Both the position numbers and the translations under genes were made by a program. Under the pieces are notes generated by a model. The model saw only the letters and a list, made by a program, of their open reading frames with translations. It was not told where the DNA came from and searched no databases. Positions 6,713 through 9,683 of a DNA stretch of 9,683 bases are shown here, piece by piece. The stretch comes from an uncultured delta proteobacterium (GTDB lineage Bacteria > UBA10199 > GCA-002796325 > 1-14-0-20-49-13), in assembly GCA_903868375.1 (NCBI GenBank), contig CAIPVD010000137.1:1-9683 (forward strand), in the 5' to 3' direction. Position 1 is the stretch's first letter; every line of letters begins with the position of its first letter.

Positions 6713-7621
6713 TCATTGAACCCGCTTTAGGAATAGCCCCGCAACTCGTCCCGCCGTTTCTGGGAATATAATCGCAACATTGCCTGTAAATGTTTCAGAA
6801 TCGCTTAACCTAGCCAAAGAATCCAAGCCAAACGACATACCATGATCTCCATTCATCCAAGAACATCCGGAAGCAATTTCACATAGGCCTTCTAATATTT
6901 TTTTATAGAAAGAAGGATATATTATATCTCCTTTGAAATTATTTTCGGAAAGTAACGTTTCAACAGAGCTTAAAAGCGTTTTCAGACTATCCTCTTTATG
7001 CTCGAGAGGCCAATTAATATCTATTTTTTCAAACTCGTACGCATAGCCAACTTCAGGTAACTCCGTGCTAAATTGCATAGCTGCCGACGCATCTGAGATC
7101 CACCCAAAAGGATGCATATCGCGGCGATACGGCGCCAACAACTTTTCAGCGCTAACGATAATACCCGACACCTTTTCATTATTGTGAACCGAACAATATT
7201 CTGCAGCCTCTCTGAGTGCCAGGGGAAGGTTCAAGAAACCTTGATAAGGAATGGTAAACGTATATTTAGGTTTAACACCCAGCTTGTGTTGTAACCATGA
7301 GGCCTGGCATCTGTTGATATCTTCAGAGAAAGTGTTATGGCAATATATAAACATGTTTTGATTTTTTACTGAAAGACCTTTAATCAGCTCCCATGCAAGT
7401 TCAGATTGACTGGCATTGATGGCTCTGCAAAATGAGCCCGATATCTCTACAAAAGGTTGATAATTAATTAATTGTTTATCACAATGATGTGAGCGATGAT
7501 GAAGATATTGAAGAGAATCGAACTTATCTTCAAGATTTCCTTTCAAATAGTCTTCTCTTTTGGCAGAAGCTAGCAGCTCACCACATTTCAAATAAGCTAT
7601 GTTATAAATGTAGATAGTCAT
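6713..7621 (-). CDS. KAS III-like (thiolase-fold) protein lacking catalytic Cys and His
   Basis: A 302-residue member of the ketoacyl-ACP synthase III fold. The N-terminal strand TIYIYNIAYL, the GIIVSAEKL strand (153-161), WISDASAAMQF (174-184, equivalent to the GDGAGA region) and the closing NVAIIFPETAGRVAGLFLKR (281-300) all align with the fold in order. The nucleophile segment reads FTIPYQGFLNLPLAL (122-136), where the Cys of the usual CxGF is Tyr126. The usual IPH becomes YPS (Ser237), so the catalytic His is also gone. The FGxD tail motif (264-267) resembles that of the neighbouring KAS III. It is probably a non-catalytic partner subunit, as PqsB is to PqsC. The start at 7621 is chosen because its ATG overlaps the decarboxylase stop as ATGA and gives a normal N-terminal strand. 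An ATG 45 bases upstream would add an unrelated peptide. No clear Shine-Dalgarno precedes either start. Confidence 0.8.
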   Translation of the reverse strand: MTIYIYNIAYLKCGELLASAKREDYLKGNLEDKFDSLQYLHHRSHHCDKQLINYQPFVEISGSFCRAINASQSELAWELIKGLSVKNQNMFIYCHNTFSEDINRCQASWLQHKLGVKPKYTFTIPYQGFLNLPLALREAAEYCSVHNNEKVSGIIVSAEKLLAPYRRDMHPFGWISDASAAMQFSTELPEVGYAYEFEKIDINWPLEHKEDSLKTLLSSVETLLSENNFKGDIIYPSFYKKILEGLCEIASGCSWMNGDHGMSFGLDSLARLSDSETFTGNVAIIFPETAGRVAGLFLKRVQ

Positions 7622-8907
7622 TGACTGATGGCAAAGAAAAGCTGTTCGTTCGCAAGATCTTTCCATGTCATTTGAGCTCTGATTTCAGATATCAATCCCT
7701 TTGAACCAGCTAATTCCAATGGATACCCTTCTAGGTTCTTCCAGACAGGACTGGTCGCTGGGCCGTAAGCACCAGAATTCAGAAAAACAATATACTCGCC
7801 TTTCTTTAAAGCCGCACATTTCACACGTGAAGGCCATCTCAATCGTCGCCCGTTCAACTTATAAAAAATATCCGTAGATTTCTCACCCTGTTTCCACCCA
7901 TCCTCACACAAGGTGCTTCCTACAAAGAATTTATTTCGCGTCAAAATACTACCTTCAGACAATGCATGAAGCGCTGGAGTTGCCTCAACCTCAATTTCCT
8001 GGCAATTCTCTATTTGGATTACAGAATCGACTCTTGCTATAAAACAGCCAACAGGACCAACGATATACCTTCCTGCTTCAAGATAGAACATACAACTCCG
8101 CTTGATCGATTCTGGATAAGATGCCAAATATTCGTGTAGAAGTTCTTTAAAGAGAGATATATCCAAAGGGCTTTCATCATCATAATAAGGAATCCCAAGC
8201 CCGCCACCAACATCCGCTTTTTTACATTTGATACCCTTTTCATCCAGCATTTTAACAAAATTCAGGACCTGTGCAATGTTCCAAACCGCATCTTCTGCTT
8301 TGAGTATCCTGGTCCCAACATATATATGTACTCCCGCAAATTCTATATTCGGATAGTTCTTTGCTCCATCCAAAAAAGTTTTCATCACTGTTTCTTCATC
8401 CATTCCAAATTGGGTAACTCCACCCATTGCCATTCTAACACCTCGTATCTCATACGATGGATTGACCCTCAACAACACTTCGATCTTCTTATTTTGTTCT
8501 TTTCCAAGCCAATCCAGGATCTTAAGTTCCGTTAAGGATTCAACAATGACACCACCCACCCCCTTTTCGACCGCAAGAAGCAGCTCTTCCAAACTTTTTC
8601 CAGGACCAACAAAAAAAACATCGGAAGGATTGAATCCGCTAGAGCAAGCCAAATCAAGTTCAGAGGCCGAAGAAACATCGGCACCAAAGGGGGTTTCACG
8701 GGCGATATATTCTGCTAGCTGCGGATTAGAATTCGATTTTAGTGAAAAAAGAACTTTAAATGATGGAGATAACACCGATGCTATCTCTTCGGTGCGAGAT
8801 CTGACCGCATCAAAATCGTAATAATAGCAATTTCGAACATTGCGAGATTTGCAATATTGGAACAGCGCCCTGCCGTTATCAGCATATCCATATATCGAGA
8901 ATATCAT
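7618..8907 (-). CDS. Fold-type III PLP-dependent decarboxylase (Orn/DAP/Arg decarboxylase family)
   Basis: A 429-residue enzyme of the alanine-racemase-fold decarboxylases that remove the alpha-carboxylate of basic amino acids or, in relatives such as BtrK, of carrier-bound aminoacyl groups. Motifs in order are CYYYDFDAVRSR (27-38), the PLP lysine in FSLKSNSN (Lys57), FGADVSSASELDLA (74-87), a GVTQFGMD segment (163-170), GVHIYVGT (192-199), DVGGGLGIPY (232-241, phosphate-binding Gly run), LEAGRYIVGPVG (276-287, the EPGR equivalent) and the C-terminal Cys334 of VGSTLCED with GEYIVFLNSGAYG (370-382). The His that normally stacks on PLP in the H-x-GS motif is Tyr196, and the usual Asp after the Cys box is not evident, so the substrate is unlikely to be a classic free diamino acid. 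AGGAGG precedes the ATG by 8 nt. It starts 4 nt after the upstream KAS III gene. Confidence 0.88.
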   Translation of the reverse strand: MIFSIYGYADNGRALFQYCKSRNVRNCYYYDFDAVRSRTEEIASVLSPSFKVLFSLKSNSNPQLAEYIARETPFGADVSSASELDLACSSGFNPSDVFFVGPGKSLEELLLAVEKGVGGVIVESLTELKILDWLGKEQNKKIEVLLRVNPSYEIRGVRMAMGGVTQFGMDEETVMKTFLDGAKNYPNIEFAGVHIYVGTRILKAEDAVWNIAQVLNFVKMLDEKGIKCKKADVGGGLGIPYYDDESPLDISLFKELLHEYLASYPESIKRSCMFYLEAGRYIVGPVGCFIARVDSVIQIENCQEIEVEATPALHALSEGSILTRNKFFVGSTLCEDGWKQGEKSTDIFYKLNGRRLRWPSRVKCAALKKGEYIVFLNSGAYGPATSPVWKNLEGYPLELAGSKGLISEIRAQMTWKDLANEQLFFAISQ

Positions 8908-8911
8908 ACGC

Positions 8912-9683
8912 TTATCCTCCTATCCTTTCTAAAAGAACGCCTCCCCAGCTTGCGCCCATGCCATAAGTCAATCCAAGGACATATTCTCTATCTTGCGATT
9001 GCATTAAACTTAGAACATGTCCTATTCCAAGAGCTAGATCAGACCCGAACAAATGCCCGAGGGTCATCATTTCATCTGATAAAAGAACCTTTCCCTCAAA
9101 ATTTATCATTTTGGTTATTTTTTTCCATGCTAACGGTTGGCTTAAATGCGGAATGATATAACTAATATCATTTATCGTAAGATGAGCGGCCTCAAGGAGT
9201 TTTGCCACGAGAGACCTAATAACAAAGAAATACTGCCAGCTCGAGCCTGTATCCACCCCACTCATTTCATGAAGAGAAGGATCGGTAGCTATTATCGAGT
9301 GGATATATCTTAGACCAAAGGGCTTACGTGAAATGATAAGAGCAGATGCAGCATCACCCTGAACAACACCGTTACCCAGAATTCGCATAGAGGTAAAATC
9401 AACAACATCTGCCGTAATAATGAGCATGCATTGCAATTGTTCATCTGAATAGAACCGGCGATATGCATGTTCAAGACTAGCTACGATACCCGAACATTGA
9501 TGTCCATTTAAATGGACATATGGAGCACGCAAACCAATTTTGTCCAAAAGTTCACTGATAATTGAGAGTCCGAGTGGATAATATGTCATCGGCAGAGTGG
9601 AATTGAAACATATCTCTCCTATTTCATCCATGTCTGTGCCAGCACGAGTTACAGCTTCTCTAATGCAGTCTGAAAGCATTTCT
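8912..9683 (-). CDS. 3-oxoacyl-ACP synthase III (KAS III), 5' end outside the window
   Basis: Catalyses a decarboxylative Claisen condensation or acyl transfer between acyl-CoA and an acyl carrier protein. Visible are the Cys nucleophile in LNGHQCSGIVASL (Cys62 counting from the first in-frame Met at 9679), GVVQGDAASALIIS (104-117, the GDGAGA element), YIIPHLSQP (His178) and the terminal YGMGASWGGVLLERI. The family Asn in yGN is replaced by His209 in LGHLFGSD. The reading frame runs off the right edge. About 255 residues are visible against the usual 320-340, so roughly 70 N-terminal residues lie beyond 9683, and the Met at 9679 is internal. The Cys and His of the active site are intact, unlike the second KAS III-like gene of this operon. 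It lies 4 nt before the decarboxylase gene, whose Shine-Dalgarno overlaps its end. Bootstrapping from an aminoacyl or fatty acyl starter are both plausible. Confidence 0.88.
   Translation of the reverse strand, partial: EMLSDCIREAVTRAGTDMDEIGEICFNSTLPMTYYPLGLSIISELLDKIGLRAPYVHLNGHQCSGIVASLEHAYRRFYSDEQLQCMLIITADVVDFTSMRILGNGVVQGDAASALIISRKPFGLRYIHSIIATDPSLHEMSGVDTGSSWQYFFVIRSLVAKLLEAAHLTINDISYIIPHLSQPLAWKKITKMINFEGKVLLSDEMMTLGHLFGSDLALGIGHVLSLMQSQDREYVLGLTYGMGASWGGVLLERIGG
8916..8921 (-). promoter_or_regulatory. Ribosome binding site AGGAGG for the decarboxylase
   Basis: CCTCCT on the + strand (AGGAGG read in gene direction) lies 8 nt before the ATG at 8907 and within the last codons of the KAS III gene. 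It is the only near-consensus ribosome site of the leftward operon, so the decarboxylase may be translated more than the coupled genes after it. Confidence 0.75.

Noticed and set aside
7622..7666. Upstream ATG at 7666 as start of the KAS III-like gene
   Set aside because: It would add 15 residues unlike the family, has no ribosome site, and the ATGA overlap at 7618-7621 gives a natural start.
8857..9156. Plus-strand open frame antisense to the KAS III and decarboxylase genes
   Set aside because: It lies fully opposite two recognised genes with conserved motifs and shows no family pattern of its own.
1..9683. CRISPR array, insertion sequence or complete tRNA/rRNA gene
   Set aside because: No regularly spaced repeats, transposase-like protein, terminal inverted repeats with target duplication, or complete structural RNA were seen on either strand.

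Overview
The window reads as bacterial DNA: Shine-Dalgarno sites, tightly packed co-directional genes, a bacterial type tRNA-Ser fragment and type II fatty-acid-like enzymes. The lineage cannot be fixed from these sequences. Two blocks of different character meet near position 3678.

Left block (1-3606, all + strand, fairly GC-rich to the eye): the end of a type II thymidine kinase gene whose P-loop lies before the window; a MATE-family efflux transporter overlapping it by 14 bp; and a 553-residue soluble, largely helical protein that I do not recognise. These look like ordinary chromosomal genes.

Junction (3607-3987): the first 40 nt of a tRNA-Ser gene (anticodon CGA) run cleanly through the acceptor 5' strand, D arm, anticodon 5' stem and anticodon loop, then stop matching a tRNA. 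No 3' half occurs anywhere in the window. What follows is AT-rich, carries short direct and inverted repeats and a weak candidate promoter, and contains no credible gene. I read this as the edge of an integrated element or genomic island. A metagenome assembly join is the main alternative.

Right block (3988-9683, lower GC): two small overlapping + strand genes (a ribbon-helix-helix-like protein and a 133-residue protein distantly reminiscent of phage small-terminase or accessory proteins) converge on a compact leftward operon of five genes. In transcription order the operon encodes a ketoacyl-ACP synthase III (KAS III, 5' end outside the window), a fold-type III PLP-dependent decarboxylase, a KAS III-like protein that has lost its catalytic Cys and His, a 12-segment MOP-superfamily flippase-like membrane protein, and an Sfp-type 4'-phosphopantetheinyl transferase. 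Junctions are 4-nt gaps or 4-nt ATGA overlaps, so the five are almost certainly one transcript with coupled translation.

Together they suggest a carrier-protein-dependent pathway. The PPTase would arm an acyl or aminoacyl carrier protein not seen here. The decarboxylase would make an amine, free or carrier-bound. The active KAS III and its catalytically dead partner would join acyl groups, perhaps as a PqsC/PqsB-like heterodimer, and the flippase-like protein would export a lipid-like product. The product is unknown, and carrier, loading and regulatory genes would be expected beyond 9683.
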